From Planctomycetales bacterium (GTDB taxonomy: Bacteria; Planctomycetota; Planctomycetia; Planctomycetales; Planctomycetaceae), in assembly GCA_020050375.1 (NCBI GenBank), contig JAGVKR010000321.1:1-13360 (forward strand): a stretch of 13,360 bases of DNA. The letters run 5' to 3'. The notes below the pieces were generated by a model. The model ran no database searches. It saw nothing but the letters and a program-made list of their open reading frames with translations, and was not told the origin of the DNA. Below are positions 1 to 7,774 of this stretch, piece by piece (positions within the stretch are counted from its first letter, which is position 1; each line of letters opens with the position of its first letter). Made by a program: the position numbers and the translations under genes.

Positions 1-1453
1 CGCCGCGGCGCCCGGGATCGATGGTGTCGGCGGCGGTCTCCCCGGCCGTTTCATCGAACGGGACGTGCAGGACCGGCGCGGATTTCGCGAATTGAGCGAG
101 GTCTTCAGCGGTCAAGCCGGCTTCCCATTTGGCCGTGAGCATTGGCACCTCGGCCACGCGCCGTAGTCGTGATTGCTCGGTTTCTTCCGCTCGGCGCGCG
201 AGCGTATCGAGCTCCGCCTGTTGCGCTGCTGAGGGAACTTTGACGAACGGGGCCGCGTAACCTTCCTTCTTGTTGTACCCCACCGCCTTATCGGGCAGAT
301 TGTTGAAGTACGCGAAGAATTGGTAGTACTCGCGCTGCAACACGGGGTCGAACTTGTGATCGTGACAGCGGGCGCACTGGAACGACAGCCCCATGAAGAC
401 GGTGGCTGTCGTGTGGACCCGGTCGGCCACGTACTCGACCCGGTACTCGTCTTCGACGATCCCCCCTTCGGTCGTCAGCACGTGATTGCGGTTGAATCCC
501 GTTGCAACCCGTTGCGGCAGCGTCGCGGCAGGAACAAGGTCGCCGGCCAGTTGGTCCATCACGAACTGATCGTAGGGAAGATTTCGACGGAAGGCGTCGA
601 TCACCCAGTCGCGCCACGGCCACATCGAGCGCTCTTCATCGTTGTTGTAGCCGTTCGTGTCGGCGTAACGGGCGATATCGAGCCAGTGCATCGCCATCCG
701 TTCGGCGTAGCGCGGCGAGTCGAGCAGGCGATCGACGACTTTCTCGTATGCCTGCGGCGCACGATCGGCCAAAAAAGCATCGAGCTCCTCGACGGTCGGG
801 GGCAAACCGGTGAGATCGAACGTGACGCGTCGCAACAGCGTTTCCCGTGGCGCTTCATTAGAGGGAGGCAGCCCGACTTGCTCCAGTCGTGCCAGCACGA
901 ATTGATCGATCGGGTTCCGAACCCAGTCCTGTCGTTTTGTTTCGGGGGGCGTAGCGCGCGCTGGTGGCAGAAAGGCCCAATGGGGGGCGTATTCGGCCCC
1001 CTGGGCGATCCAGTTTCGCAACAGTTGCTTCTGGTGGTCGGTGAGCGGTTTCTTCGCGTCCGGCGGAGGCATCTGCTCGGCTTCGTCGGTCGAGCTAATC
1101 CGCGCAACCAAAAGGCTCGCCTCGGGCTTCCCCGGCACGATCGCCGCTGCCCCCCCCTTGCGAACCTTGATCGCCGACTCGCGGAAATCGAGCCTGAGTC
1201 CCGCCTCGCGCGTCCCTTCGTCGGCCCCGTGGCAGCTTCCACAATGGTGTGACAGTATAGGCCGGACATCGCGGGAAAAGCTGATCTTTTCTGGTGCTGC
1301 GGCAGGTGCCGCTTTGCCGTCCGTTTCACCTCTGACAGTAACGGGCGCGAGTCCGGTCAATACGGCGCAGAGGACAGTCGACGAGTAAACTAGCCGTCGA
1401 GACATTCGCAAAAACCGGGACGAAGTCGGGGGCGTGCGAGTTGCTTTTGTCAT
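1..1453 (-). CDS. Planctomycete cytochrome c protein, PSCyt1/PSCyt2 (DUF1549) family, 3' end outside the window
   Basis: The 484 codons present begin at ATG 1453 and stay open to the left edge. The N-terminus has a hydrophobic export signal (about residues 17-42). A PSCyt1-type c-heme domain follows, with CGSCH at residues 71-75, the family phrase EAGLRLDF (83-90) and a possible axial Met at 128 in EQMPPP. A PSCyt2/DUF1549 domain spans about 175-385 (RRVTFDLTGLPPT, WLDIARYADTNGY, LAGDL) and carries a second heme-type motif, CARCH, at 360-364. The sequence VLHVPFDETAGETAADT (461-477) looks like the start of the LamG-like insert that often precedes the C-terminal PSD1/DUF1553 domain, which would lie beyond the edge. 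The family is exported and expanded in planctomycetes; its biochemical role is unknown. ATG 1405 (MSRRLVYSS) would give a tidier signal peptide, but neither start has a clear Shine-Dalgarno site. Confidence 0.93.
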   Translation of the reverse strand, partial: MTKATRTPPTSSRFLRMSRRLVYSSTVLCAVLTGLAPVTVRGETDGKAAPAAAPEKISFSRDVRPILSHHCGSCHGADEGTREAGLRLDFRESAIKVRKGGAAAIVPGKPEASLLVARISSTDEAEQMPPPDAKKPLTDHQKQLLRNWIAQGAEYAPHWAFLPPARATPPETKRQDWVRNPIDQFVLARLEQVGLPPSNEAPRETLLRRVTFDLTGLPPTVEELDAFLADRAPQAYEKVVDRLLDSPRYAERMAMHWLDIARYADTNGYNNDEERSMWPWRDWVIDAFRRNLPYDQFVMDQLAGDLVPAATLPQRVATGFNRNHVLTTEGGIVEDEYRVEYVADRVHTTATVFMGLSFQCARCHDHKFDPVLQREYYQFFAYFNNLPDKAVGYNKKEGYAAPFVKVPSAAQQAELDTLARRAEETEQSRLRRVAEVPMLTAKWEAGLTAEDLAQFAKSAPVLHVPFDETAGETAADTIDPGRRG

Positions 1454-1506
1454 GCGTCTATCTTGACAATCAACGATCGTCGATGCGAGTCTGAAGGGCG
1501 CAGGAT

Positions 1507-2406
1507 TTGGAATTCGCTAATCCCCAAGCCCCTCTCGCACATCATATTTCCATGCTTATCAACGACGCTCCTACTTCCGGCTCCATGCATTGCATGGAGA
1601 TCCGCGGCGGCAGCCAGGCAGTCGAAACGTCGACATCCACGCCGGGTCTCGACATCTGGGTCTACAGCCGGCCCTACGAAGGGGCTGCCAACGGCGGCGA
1701 TGTGCATTACGTTTCGCTCTGCGGCGGAGGGATCGTCACCAAGTTGATCGTTGCCGACGTTTCCGGACATGGGGCGGCCGTTGCCGACATGGCCCGCGAC
1801 CTGCGGACGCTGATGCGGCGATTCATCAACAGCAAAAGTCAGGACCGGCTGGTGCGCGAGCTGAATCGGCAATTCACAAAGCTGGCCGACATGCGACGCT
1901 TTGCCACCGCCGTCGTCGCCACGTATCTCGCAACGACGCGGCGACTGACGATCTGCAACGCCGGGCACCCGCGCCCGCTGGTTTGCCAGGCTTCGTCGGG
2001 CGCGTGGTCGCTGCTGATGAACCACGATGACGGCCGCCGCGATGCCCCCGCCAACATCCCCCTGGGAATCGACGGCACCGCCCGCTACAGCCAACTCGCA
2101 CTCGACCTCGGCGAGGGAGATCTCGTACTGTTCTATACGGACGCCCTGATCGAGGCGACGAATTCCGCCGGTCGACAACTCGGCGAGCAGGGTTTGCTCG
2201 ACATCGTTCGCAATGCCAACCGAACCGATCCGGCCGCCATCGCGCGGACGTTGCCCGCGGCAATCGAGACTCATCGCGGCGGCAAAGCGGCCGATGACGA
2301 TCTGACATTTCTGCTCTTGCGGTGCAACGCCGGACAACCGGCGCGGCTTTCACTTCGGCAGAAGGTCGATGTCTACGCGAAGTTCTTCGGCTTGAAGCCG
2401 GTGTGA
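1507..2406 (+). CDS. PP2C/SpoIIE-type serine/threonine phosphatase
   Basis: A 299-residue cytoplasmic protein with no membrane segment or fused sensor domain. The metal-binding PP2C/SpoIIE motifs occur in order: GGD (residues 63-65), ADVSGHG (83-89, Asp84), NAGHPRPL (151-158), PLGI (185-188), GDLVLFYTDALIEA (204-217, Asp212) and DDDLTFLLLR (263-272). This is the RsbU/SpoIIE class, which dephosphorylates Ser/Thr-phosphorylated proteins, classically anti-sigma-factor antagonists; the substrate here is unknown because no STAS or anti-sigma kinase gene is nearby. The start is uncertain. TTG 1507 has GAAGGG (1493-1498) eight bases upstream, whereas ATG 1552 (MLINDAPTSG) is a better codon without a clear ribosome site and would give 284 residues with all motifs intact. 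The gene diverges from the cytochrome gene with a gap of only about 50-100 bases and converges on the DUF1501 gene. Confidence 0.9.
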   Translation: MEFANPQAPLAHHISMLINDAPTSGSMHCMEIRGGSQAVETSTSTPGLDIWVYSRPYEGAANGGDVHYVSLCGGGIVTKLIVADVSGHGAAVADMARDLRTLMRRFINSKSQDRLVRELNRQFTKLADMRRFATAVVATYLATTRRLTICNAGHPRPLVCQASSGAWSLLMNHDDGRRDAPANIPLGIDGTARYSQLALDLGEGDLVLFYTDALIEATNSAGRQLGEQGLLDIVRNANRTDPAAIARTLPAAIETHRGGKAADDDLTFLLLRCNAGQPARLSLRQKVDVYAKFFGLKPV

Positions 2407-2440
2407 CGCCGGCACCGGGGACTGGTCTTTATGACCGAAA

Positions 2441-2461
2441 GACAAATGTCTAAGGAAAGAC
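2441..2461 (+). repeat. Dispersed repeat, core acaaatgtctaaggaaa, copy 1
   Basis: These 21 bases are identical to 8994-9014, and the 17-base core recurs at 13045-13061. It lies in the gap between the convergent phosphatase and DUF1501 genes. No convincing inverted partner is visible beside this copy, so it looks like a half element. A small 6-bp hairpin (gtcttt 2425-2430 with aaagac 2438-2443) overlaps its left side. Confidence 0.75.
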
Positions 2462-2520
2462 AAAAAAGGCAAAAGTCGAAAGGGGACGCAGGGAACTGAG
2501 GGGCGGCTTGCGCGCGGAGG

Positions 2521-2595
2521 GGGTCAGGTCCATTTTCCGGCAGTGGCGCGCATTCTGTCTGACAACGCTATTTCGCCGGAAAATAAACCAGACCC
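2521..2595. repeat. REP/RAYT-like palindromic element, possible bidirectional terminator
   Basis: The left arm (2521-2541, beginning gggtcaggtcc) and right arm (2575-2595, ending aaaccagaccc) are inverted copies matching at 18 of 21 positions, with a 33-base loop. From memory, ends of the form gggtcaggtcc...ttttccgg resemble termini linked to REP-associated tyrosine transposases (RAYTs); no transposase is present in this window, so the element would be non-autonomous. It sits between the stops of two convergent genes, seven bases from the DUF1501 stop, so it may also protect or terminate both transcripts. There is no strong T-run, so the terminator role is inference. Confidence 0.7.
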
Positions 2596-2601
2596 TGGGC
2601 A

Positions 2602-4017
2602 TTACGCCAAGATCTGCCGGATCGGCTCGCCGCGGCTGATGGGGATCGGTCGGCCGAGCGTGTCGTGGATTTCGCTTTGGGGATCGAGACCCAGGCAGTG
2701 GAAGATGGTGGCGGTCAGGTCCTGCGGTTGCACCTTGCCATCTTTAGGGTAAGCCCCGATCGCATCCGACGCGCCGAAAACTGTTCCCCCCCGGATACCG
2801 CCGCCGGCCAGGGCCACGGAATAGACGTGGCCCCAGTGGTCGCGACCGCCGGCCGGATTGAAGCGCGGTGTGCGGCCGAACTCGGCCATGCAGACGACCA
2901 GCGTCTCATCGAGCATCCCGCGCTCGTCGAGGTCGCTCACCAAAGCCGAGAGCGCCTGATCGGCGGGGGGACAGAGGACCGTCTTCAACCGCTGTGCTTC
3001 ACGAGCGTGACTGTCCCAGCAGGGAGCATCGGGTGGCTCTTCCGGACTGCGATACCAGTTGACCTGCACGAGGTTGACCCCGGCTTCGACCAGCCGCCGG
3101 CCGAGCAGGACGCTCTGGCCGAATTGCGTTCGTCCGTAACGATCGCGCATCGCCTCGGATTCGCGGTCGATCTGAAACGCCTGCCGCGAGGCGGTCGAGT
3201 TGAGCAGGTTGAAGGCCTGTTCGGTCAGGCGGCCGTAGTTGCCCGGCACACCCGTCCGCTGGGCCACGTCGAGTTGCTGGTTGACCTGTTCCAGCAGCGT
3301 CCGCCGTTCGGCCATCCGCTGATCGGTGACATCGACGTTGAGCGCAAACTCGTTGACGCGGAAGTCGCGGTCGGCCGGCTGACAGTTAAGGAGCCACAGG
3401 TCGGAGGACCGCCCGAGAAACCCGGAATCCTGCCCAGGCCAGACGCTGCCATCGGTGTTAAAGATGCGGTGGGGCAACCGGACCGTCGCCGGCAGATTGC
3501 CGCGCGACGGCAACAGCTTGCGAACGATGGCCCCCAAGTGGGGAAAATCGTTGGGGAAGCCGGGATTGGCATTCTCGAAGTTCATCGGCGCATGCGGCTG
3601 GCCCGTCATCATGTAGTAGCCGCTCGACGAATGGGCGTTGTCGCCGCTCGACATGGCCCGCAGCACGGCCAGGCGGTCGGCCAAGAGCGACGAGCGCGGC
3701 AGCAACTCGCAGAACTGCATGCCGGGCACGGACGTGCTGATCGGCCCGAACTCGCCGCGGATTTCGGTCGGTGCGTCGGGCTTCGGATCCCAGGTGGATT
3801 GTTGCGGCGGCCCTCCCATCAGAAACAGAACGATGCACGACTTGGCTTTTCCGCGCGCGACCGCCGTTTCCGCACTCGTTTCGGCAGCATGAACTTGCCG
3901 TGCTTGAAGCAGCGTTGGCAGCCCCAGACCGAGCGCGCTCAACCCCCCGGCCCGCAGCATCTCGCGGCGAGTGATTCCGTCGCACAATCGTGCGCGACTG
4001 CCGAGGATTCGCAGCAT
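2602..4017 (-). CDS. DUF1501 domain protein with twin-arginine signal
   Basis: The product has 471 residues. A twin-arginine leader (TRREML at residues 16-21, then a hydrophobic stretch to about VHA at 42-44) indicates folded export by the Tat pathway. The mature part has the DUF1501 hallmarks: CIVLFLMGGPPQQSTWDPKP, then DNAHSSSGYYMMTG, and near the C-terminus EFGRTPRFN followed by GRDHWGHVYSVALAGGGIRGG. The family is related to alkaline phosphatase/sulfatase-fold enzymes, but its substrate is not established. In planctomycetes it usually sits beside a PSCyt (DUF1549/DUF1553) gene, and a PSCyt gene is present at the left end of this window. ATG 4017 is preferred over the in-frame TTG 4023 because a GGAG ribosome site lies nine bases upstream on the minus strand (CTCC at 4027-4030). 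The C-terminus is complete. Confidence 0.93.
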   Translation of the reverse strand: MLRILGSRARLCDGITRREMLRAGGLSALGLGLPTLLQARQVHAAETSAETAVARGKAKSCIVLFLMGGPPQQSTWDPKPDAPTEIRGEFGPISTSVPGMQFCELLPRSSLLADRLAVLRAMSSGDNAHSSSGYYMMTGQPHAPMNFENANPGFPNDFPHLGAIVRKLLPSRGNLPATVRLPHRIFNTDGSVWPGQDSGFLGRSSDLWLLNCQPADRDFRVNEFALNVDVTDQRMAERRTLLEQVNQQLDVAQRTGVPGNYGRLTEQAFNLLNSTASRQAFQIDRESEAMRDRYGRTQFGQSVLLGRRLVEAGVNLVQVNWYRSPEEPPDAPCWDSHAREAQRLKTVLCPPADQALSALVSDLDERGMLDETLVVCMAEFGRTPRFNPAGGRDHWGHVYSVALAGGGIRGGTVFGASDAIGAYPKDGKVQPQDLTATIFHCLGLDPQSEIHDTLGRPIPISRGEPIRQILA

Positions 4018-4067
4018 CGTCAATGACTCCGAAGCATGCCCGTCGAGGCTCGCATCAACCCTTCATT

Positions 4068-4095
4068 ATTCTAACACATCGACGCGGCGTGTCGA
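4068..4095 (-). promoter_or_regulatory. Putative sigma-70-type promoter for the DUF1501 gene
   Basis: Read on the minus strand, TCGACA (4090-4095) resembles a -35 box, followed by a 16-base spacer and a TAGAAT -10-like box (4068-4073), about 50 bases upstream of the DUF1501 start. A 6-bp inverted repeat, atcgac/gtcgat (4078-4083 and 4091-4096), overlaps the spacer and -35 and could be an operator. This is a consensus match only. Confidence 0.35.
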
Positions 4096-4096
4096 T

Positions 4097-4403
4097 TGAG
4101 GATAGGCGAACTTTGGATCTGGGACTGACTCGACCTTAGACGGCGGACCCAAAATCATGGACGTTGGGTGCCTGAGTCAAAGCGGCGCCTCGTAGAGCGG
4201 TGGGCAGCGCGCAACGTATTCGTGGGACCGAAAGCACGACCGGAATCGAACCGCGAGCGTGGCCCCGTCGCCGATCGCGGGGCCACGCTCGCCGATTGTT
4301 CCGACCAACCGCCGCTCTCGGGCGACATTGCGGAACGCCGCGTGACCGCCGCGACGTTTTCCGCATTGACCCCGGCACCCGACTTACCTCGTTGCTCTCG
4401 CCG
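4097..4403. other. Non-coding gap between pepT and the DUF1501 gene
   Basis: About 300 bases with no supportable gene. Open frames here lack a family match and a ribosome site. The only clear structure is the long GC hairpin at 4253-4292, annotated separately. No tRNA or riboswitch was recognised. Confidence 0.6.
4253..4292. repeat. Perfect 15-bp GC-rich hairpin
   Basis: Positions 4253-4267 (gcgagcgtggccccg) pair perfectly with 4278-4292 around a 10-base loop. It lies 3' of pepT, about 110 bases past its stop, and upstream of the DUF1501 gene. No T-run follows on either strand, so an intrinsic terminator is less likely than a palindromic intergenic repeat or a structured RNA leader or tail. 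Confidence 0.7.
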
Positions 4404-5672
4404 CTAAACGGTGTAATCGACAATCTCGGCGCTTTTCAAGTTGGTTTCTTGCCCCCACAATTGCGCCAGGGCGACGAGCACGTCGACGGCGCGCTGCATT
4501 TCTTCGACACTCGTCCATTCGAGCGGCGAGTGCGGGTTGTGCTCTCCGGTCGAGAGATTCGGCGTCGGCAACCCGAGCGCCGTCAGCCGCGACCCGTCCG
4601 TCCCACCGCGGATGATCGTTTGCCTGGGCTCCATTCCAGCGGCGCGCGTCGCTTCGAGCGCTTTAGCAAGGGCTCGGGGTTCCTTGACCAGTCCGTCGCG
4701 CATGTTGCGATACTGCTCGACGATTTTGATGTCGATCTGCGTTTTCGGGTGCTGGCGGCACAGATCGGCGGCAATTCGATGGAGCAGATCGGAATACTCT
4801 GCGAGCCTCGGCGTTTCGAAATCGCGAAGGATGATTCGCAGCGTCGCCTGTGCGACCCCGCCTTCGACGGTATACGGATGCAGGAAGCCTTCGCGTCCGT
4901 CGGTTGTCTCGGGAGAGAGGTGCGCGTGCGGCAGCCTGATCAGGAAGTCACCCATGATCCGCAGGGCGTTGACCATCTTCCCTTTGCCGATCGAGGGATG
5001 GATGTTCACCCCCGTCACGGTCACGATCGCCAAGTCGGCAGAAAACGTCTCGCTGTCGACCATCCCCTGCCCTTCGCCGTCGAGCGTGTAGGCGCAGATC
5101 GCTCCAAGCTTCGCGAGATCGAGGTGATCGACGCCGTGGCCGATCTCTTCGTCACACGTGAAACAGAGTCGAATCGGGCCGTGCGCGATCTCGGGATGCG
5201 CCGCCAGATGCGCGGCCGCCGACATGATCACGGCAACGCCCGCCTTGTCGTCGGCTCCCAGGAGCGTGGTGCCGTCGCTGGTAATAATCGTCGCTCCGTG
5301 CAGGCTGCTCAGCGTCGGATTCTCGGCAACACGAATCACCTTTGAAGGATCGCCGGGAAGCACCAGATCGCCCCCCGCATACTGACGATGGACGATCGGC
5401 TTGACGTTCGTTCCGCTCGTTTCGGGCGAGGTGTCGACGTGTGCCACCCAGGCGATCGTCGGCGCCGGTCGCCCGAGATTGGAGGGAAGCGTGGCCATCA
5501 CAATCCCGAACTTGTCGAGCGAGACGTCTGCCAGCCCCAGCTCGCGGCACTCGGCCTCGAGCACCCGGCAGAGATCGAGTTGCTTGGCGGTGCTGGGAAC
5601 CGTCTGACTGGCCTCGTTCGACTGCGTGTCGATGCGGACATAGCGGAGGAAGCGATCGAGGAGCGTCGGCAT
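4404..5672 (-). CDS. pepT: Peptidase T (tripeptide aminopeptidase)
   Basis: This is a 422-residue cytoplasmic M20B-family zinc enzyme that removes N-terminal residues from tripeptides. The length matches the family. Expected metal and catalytic residues are visible: His78 and Asp80 in AHVDTSPETSGTNVKP, Asp141 in LLGADDKAGVAVIM, Glu175 and Glu176 in FTCDEEIGHG, Asp198 in TLDGEGQG, and His378 in STGEHNPHSPLEW. GVNIHPSIGKGKMVNA (221-236) and IIRGGTDGSRLTALGLPTPNL are typical PepT segments in the dimerisation and C-terminal catalytic parts. It starts at ATG 5672 with no obvious Shine-Dalgarno site. It is codirectional with the amino acid permease 135 bases upstream, but a GC hairpin lies in that gap, so co-transcription is uncertain. 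With the M28 peptidase and permease it suggests a peptide-utilisation neighbourhood. Confidence 0.96.
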   Translation of the reverse strand: MPTLLDRFLRYVRIDTQSNEASQTVPSTAKQLDLCRVLEAECRELGLADVSLDKFGIVMATLPSNLGRPAPTIAWVAHVDTSPETSGTNVKPIVHRQYAGGDLVLPGDPSKVIRVAENPTLSSLHGATIITSDGTTLLGADDKAGVAVIMSAAAHLAAHPEIAHGPIRLCFTCDEEIGHGVDHLDLAKLGAICAYTLDGEGQGMVDSETFSADLAIVTVTGVNIHPSIGKGKMVNALRIMGDFLIRLPHAHLSPETTDGREGFLHPYTVEGGVAQATLRIILRDFETPRLAEYSDLLHRIAADLCRQHPKTQIDIKIVEQYRNMRDGLVKEPRALAKALEATRAAGMEPRQTIIRGGTDGSRLTALGLPTPNLSTGEHNPHSPLEWTSVEEMQRAVDVLVALAQLWGQETNLKSAEIVDYTV

Positions 5673-5761
5673 GGCAGAGAGTTAATGAGTGAAAAAGTTT
5701 CAGAGTTGAAGAGAACAAGAAACGCAGCGTTGTCTTATGTGTTCGTCGGTTCCGGTTTCGC

Positions 5762-5779
5762 CGCGGGGTTGGCCCCGCG
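5762..5779. repeat. Short GC hairpin 3' of the permease gene
   Basis: cgcgggg (5762-5768) pairs with ccccgcg (5773-5779) around a ttgg loop. It lies about 30 bases past the permease stop on the minus strand. No T-run follows in the direction of transcription, so it may be a stabilising 3' structure or another palindromic repeat rather than a full terminator. Confidence 0.5.
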
Positions 5780-5807
5780 CGCGTAGCCGTCATCTTCTTT
5801 TATGGAG

Positions 5808-7223
5808 TCAATCCGCCAGCTTTCGCGCGCGTTCCGAACGGCTGCTGACAGCATAGAACACTGTCCCCGCGGCAATCAGCGCGAGGACACCGGTCGACTG
5901 CTGCCACTGCTCGACCAACAGACTCACGAGCGCCCCGCCATAGGCAATGAGCAGCAGCAACGGGGTCAGCGGATAACCCCACGTCCGGTAAGGGCGCGGC
6001 AGATCGGGCCGCTTCCGCCTGAGCACATAGACCGCCGCGACCGTCATGCTGTAGAAAATCAATCCCCCGAGAATGACCGAATCGGTGAGCCCGTCGAACG
6101 CGTCCTTGGGACTCTCCTTCCATGCATAAAACGCGAGCAAGAGCAGCGTCGTCCAGACCGCCTGAATGATGATGGCATTGCTCGGCGTCTGGTGCGAGCC
6201 GTGAACGCGGCAAATGGCGGCCGGCAGGAGGCCGTCGCGAGCCATCGCGAAATAAATCCGCGGCCCGGTGAGCATGTTGGAATTGACTGCCCCGAACGTC
6301 GAGCACATCACGCCGAGTGCGGCGATTTTCGCCCCCTTCTCGCCGAACAAAACCTGGAAGACGTCGGATGCGATCGCCTGCGAGCCGGCGACGTGTGCCA
6401 TGGGGAGCGTCAGGTGATAGCTGATGTTGGCCCCGACGTAGACGACGATCACGATCAGCATCCCCAGCCCCATTCCCAGGGGCAGGTTCCGTTGCGGTTC
6501 GCGAATTTCTTCGGCAACGGGCGCGATGTTGATCCAACCGTCGTACGGCCAGAGAACGGCGACCATGGCAATTCCGAGCCCCTTCCAAAGCCCAAGCCCC
6601 GCCGAGGCCGGCCAGACGGGATCGAGATTTGCCATCTCCGTCTTTCCCATCAGCATGGGCAGAACGATGATTGCTCCGAGGAATCCGACTTTGATGAGCG
6701 CGGTGACGTTCTGAACCGACGCTCCCCAGCGCGTGCTCAGATAATTGATGATCGACAAGCCGATCACGATCGCGATCGCAACAATTTCCTGCCCGAGGCG
6801 ATCTAACTCCACAACTTGTGCCAGATAGATCGCCGAGGCACACGACAGCGCCCCGAGTGAGCCGGCACGGACGACCCAGAACTCCGTCCACCCCCACAGA
6901 AAGGCCGGCAGCCGCCCGTACGCCATGCGGAGGTAGACATAAGGCCCGCCCGCGCGCGGGGCCATCGCCGCCAACTCTGCCAGCGCCAACGATCCGCAGA
7001 GCGTGACGAGCCCGACGCCGATCCAGACTCCGATGATCGGTCCGAAGCTCCCGAGCGCCGTCGCCACGTTGCCCGTCTTCAAAAAGATCCCCGAGCCGAT
7101 GATCGATCCGACGACAACCGTCACTGCCGAAAACAGCCCCAACACGCGGGGCAGCGTCGCGATTTCTGCCGCGTCGGATATCGGCGGCTGGGAAACCTCA
7201 GCGGCGCTCTCGGCAGACGGCAT
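5808..7223 (-). CDS. APC-superfamily amino acid permease
   Basis: A 471-residue inner-membrane protein with about twelve hydrophobic segments. APC-family signatures are clear: GSIIGSGIFLKTG (residues 39-51) in the broken TM1 that binds the substrate amino group, ELAAMAPRAGGPYVYLR (83-99), WPYDGWINIAPVAEEIREPQRNLP (225-248) covering broken TM6 and the conserved EE..P.RN.P loop, and GPRIYFAMARDGLLP (320-334). RRKRPDLPRPYRTWGYPLTP (402-421) is typical of the LAT/APA-like branch. It probably carries amino acids by proton symport or exchange; substrate specificity cannot be read from sequence. The start at ATG 7223 is supported by GGAG seven bases upstream on the minus strand (CTCC at 7231-7234). 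It is divergent from the response regulator gene with a shared upstream gap of about 96 bases. Confidence 0.94.
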   Translation of the reverse strand: MPSAESAAEVSQPPISDAAEIATLPRVLGLFSAVTVVVGSIIGSGIFLKTGNVATALGSFGPIIGVWIGVGLVTLCGSLALAELAAMAPRAGGPYVYLRMAYGRLPAFLWGWTEFWVVRAGSLGALSCASAIYLAQVVELDRLGQEIVAIAIVIGLSIINYLSTRWGASVQNVTALIKVGFLGAIIVLPMLMGKTEMANLDPVWPASAGLGLWKGLGIAMVAVLWPYDGWINIAPVAEEIREPQRNLPLGMGLGMLIVIVVYVGANISYHLTLPMAHVAGSQAIASDVFQVLFGEKGAKIAALGVMCSTFGAVNSNMLTGPRIYFAMARDGLLPAAICRVHGSHQTPSNAIIIQAVWTTLLLLAFYAWKESPKDAFDGLTDSVILGGLIFYSMTVAAVYVLRRKRPDLPRPYRTWGYPLTPLLLLIAYGGALVSLLVEQWQQSTGVLALIAAGTVFYAVSSRSERARKLAD

Positions 7224-7239
7224 CGAAACGCTCCGGGGA

Positions 7240-7269
7240 GTGACAACGAACGCAACAGACGGCTATAGT
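7240..7269 (+). promoter_or_regulatory. Putative promoter of the response regulator gene
   Basis: GTGACA (7240-7245) as a -35 box and TATAGT (7264-7269) as a -10 box are separated by 18 bases, about 50 bases ahead of the response regulator start. The elements overlap the upstream region of the divergent permease gene, so the two could interfere or be co-regulated. Consensus match only. Confidence 0.4.
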
Positions 7270-7319
7270 AATGGAGTGTGGGCGAGAAGTCAGCCGGGTC
7301 ATCGGCGCGAGGTGCTGCC

Positions 7320-7769
7320 ATGGGACGAGATACGGTCGGCAGGCCGATGGAAATCCTCCTCGTCGAGGACAACCGGGACGACGCGCGGCTCACCTTCGAA
7401 TTCCTCAAGGGAGGCGCCATCCAGCACCGCCTCACGTGGTTGTGGGACGGCGATGAGGCCCTCGAGTTTCTCCACCGCCGCGGCAAGTACGCCCGGGTTC
7501 CGCGGCCCGATCTGATTCTGCTCGATCTCGGCCTGCCGCTCGTTGACGGCCGCGAAGTGCTGGCCCAGGTCAAAGGGGACGCCGATCTCGCTGAAATTCC
7601 GGTCGTCGTGATGACCGCCTCGAAGGATCACGAAGACCTGCTGCGCAGCGAGCAGTTGCAGGTGGACGGCTATATCACGAAGCCGGTTGACCTCGAAAAG
7701 TTTCTGGCCCTAGTTCGCGACCTGAAACGCTTCTGGCACGCGGATTTGATATTGCCGGCGGTGGAGTAG
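7320..7769 (+). CDS. Single-domain response regulator, Rcp1-like receiver
   Basis: The 149-residue protein is a stand-alone CheY-type receiver with no output domain. Visible residues are the acidic pair Glu16/Asp17 in EILLVEDNRDD, phospho-acceptor Asp69 in DLILLDLGLP, Thr99 in VVVMTAS, and Lys121 in GYITKPVD. The segments DGDEALEFLHRRGKYA, LPLVDGREVLAQVKGD and the tail ITKPVDLEKFLALVRDLKRFW resemble Rcp1-type regulators that partner phytochrome or other PAS/GAF histidine kinases. No kinase is encoded nearby, so the partner must be elsewhere. ATG 7320 is chosen because GAGG (7309-7312) lies seven bases upstream; an in-frame GTG at 7278 would add 14 unconserved residues, and ATG 7347 would start directly at the receiver. 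It converges on the M28 peptidase gene with only five bases between stops. Confidence 0.93.
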   Translation: MGRDTVGRPMEILLVEDNRDDARLTFEFLKGGAIQHRLTWLWDGDEALEFLHRRGKYARVPRPDLILLDLGLPLVDGREVLAQVKGDADLAEIPVVVMTASKDHEDLLRSEQLQVDGYITKPVDLEKFLALVRDLKRFWHADLILPAVE

Positions 7770-7774
7770 GCTCG

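Noticed and set aside
320..1252. Plus-strand open frame of 310 codons opposite the cytochrome gene
   Set aside because: The minus strand encodes two heme motifs and DUF1549 signatures over the same bases; the plus frame has no family match.
1463..1491. TTGACA at 1463-1468 as a -35 box for the phosphatase gene
   Set aside because: No acceptable -10 hexamer is present at 16-18 bases downstream.
2665..4026. Long plus-strand open frame of about 450 codons opposite the DUF1501 gene
   Set aside because: It mirrors a gene with clear family motifs on the minus strand; its translation shows no recognisable domain and has the arginine-, histidine- and proline-rich look of a GC-rich antisense frame.
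4236..4256. tRNA T-arm-like sequence on the minus strand (ggttcgattcc)
   Set aside because: The T-stem does not pair properly, and no anticodon arm, D-arm or acceptor stem could be placed around it.
4200..5345. Plus-strand open frame of 381 codons opposite pepT
   Set aside because: The peptidase T frame on the minus strand has all metal ligands; the antisense translation is compositional shadow.
5800..6897. Second minus-strand frame of 365 codons inside the permease gene
   Set aside because: It overlaps the permease in another frame, is arginine-rich, and lacks membrane segments or motifs.
7770..7774. Terminator between the convergent response regulator and M28 genes
   Set aside because: Only five bases separate the stop codons and no hairpin with a T-run is visible there, so termination must occur inside the opposing gene or by another mechanism.
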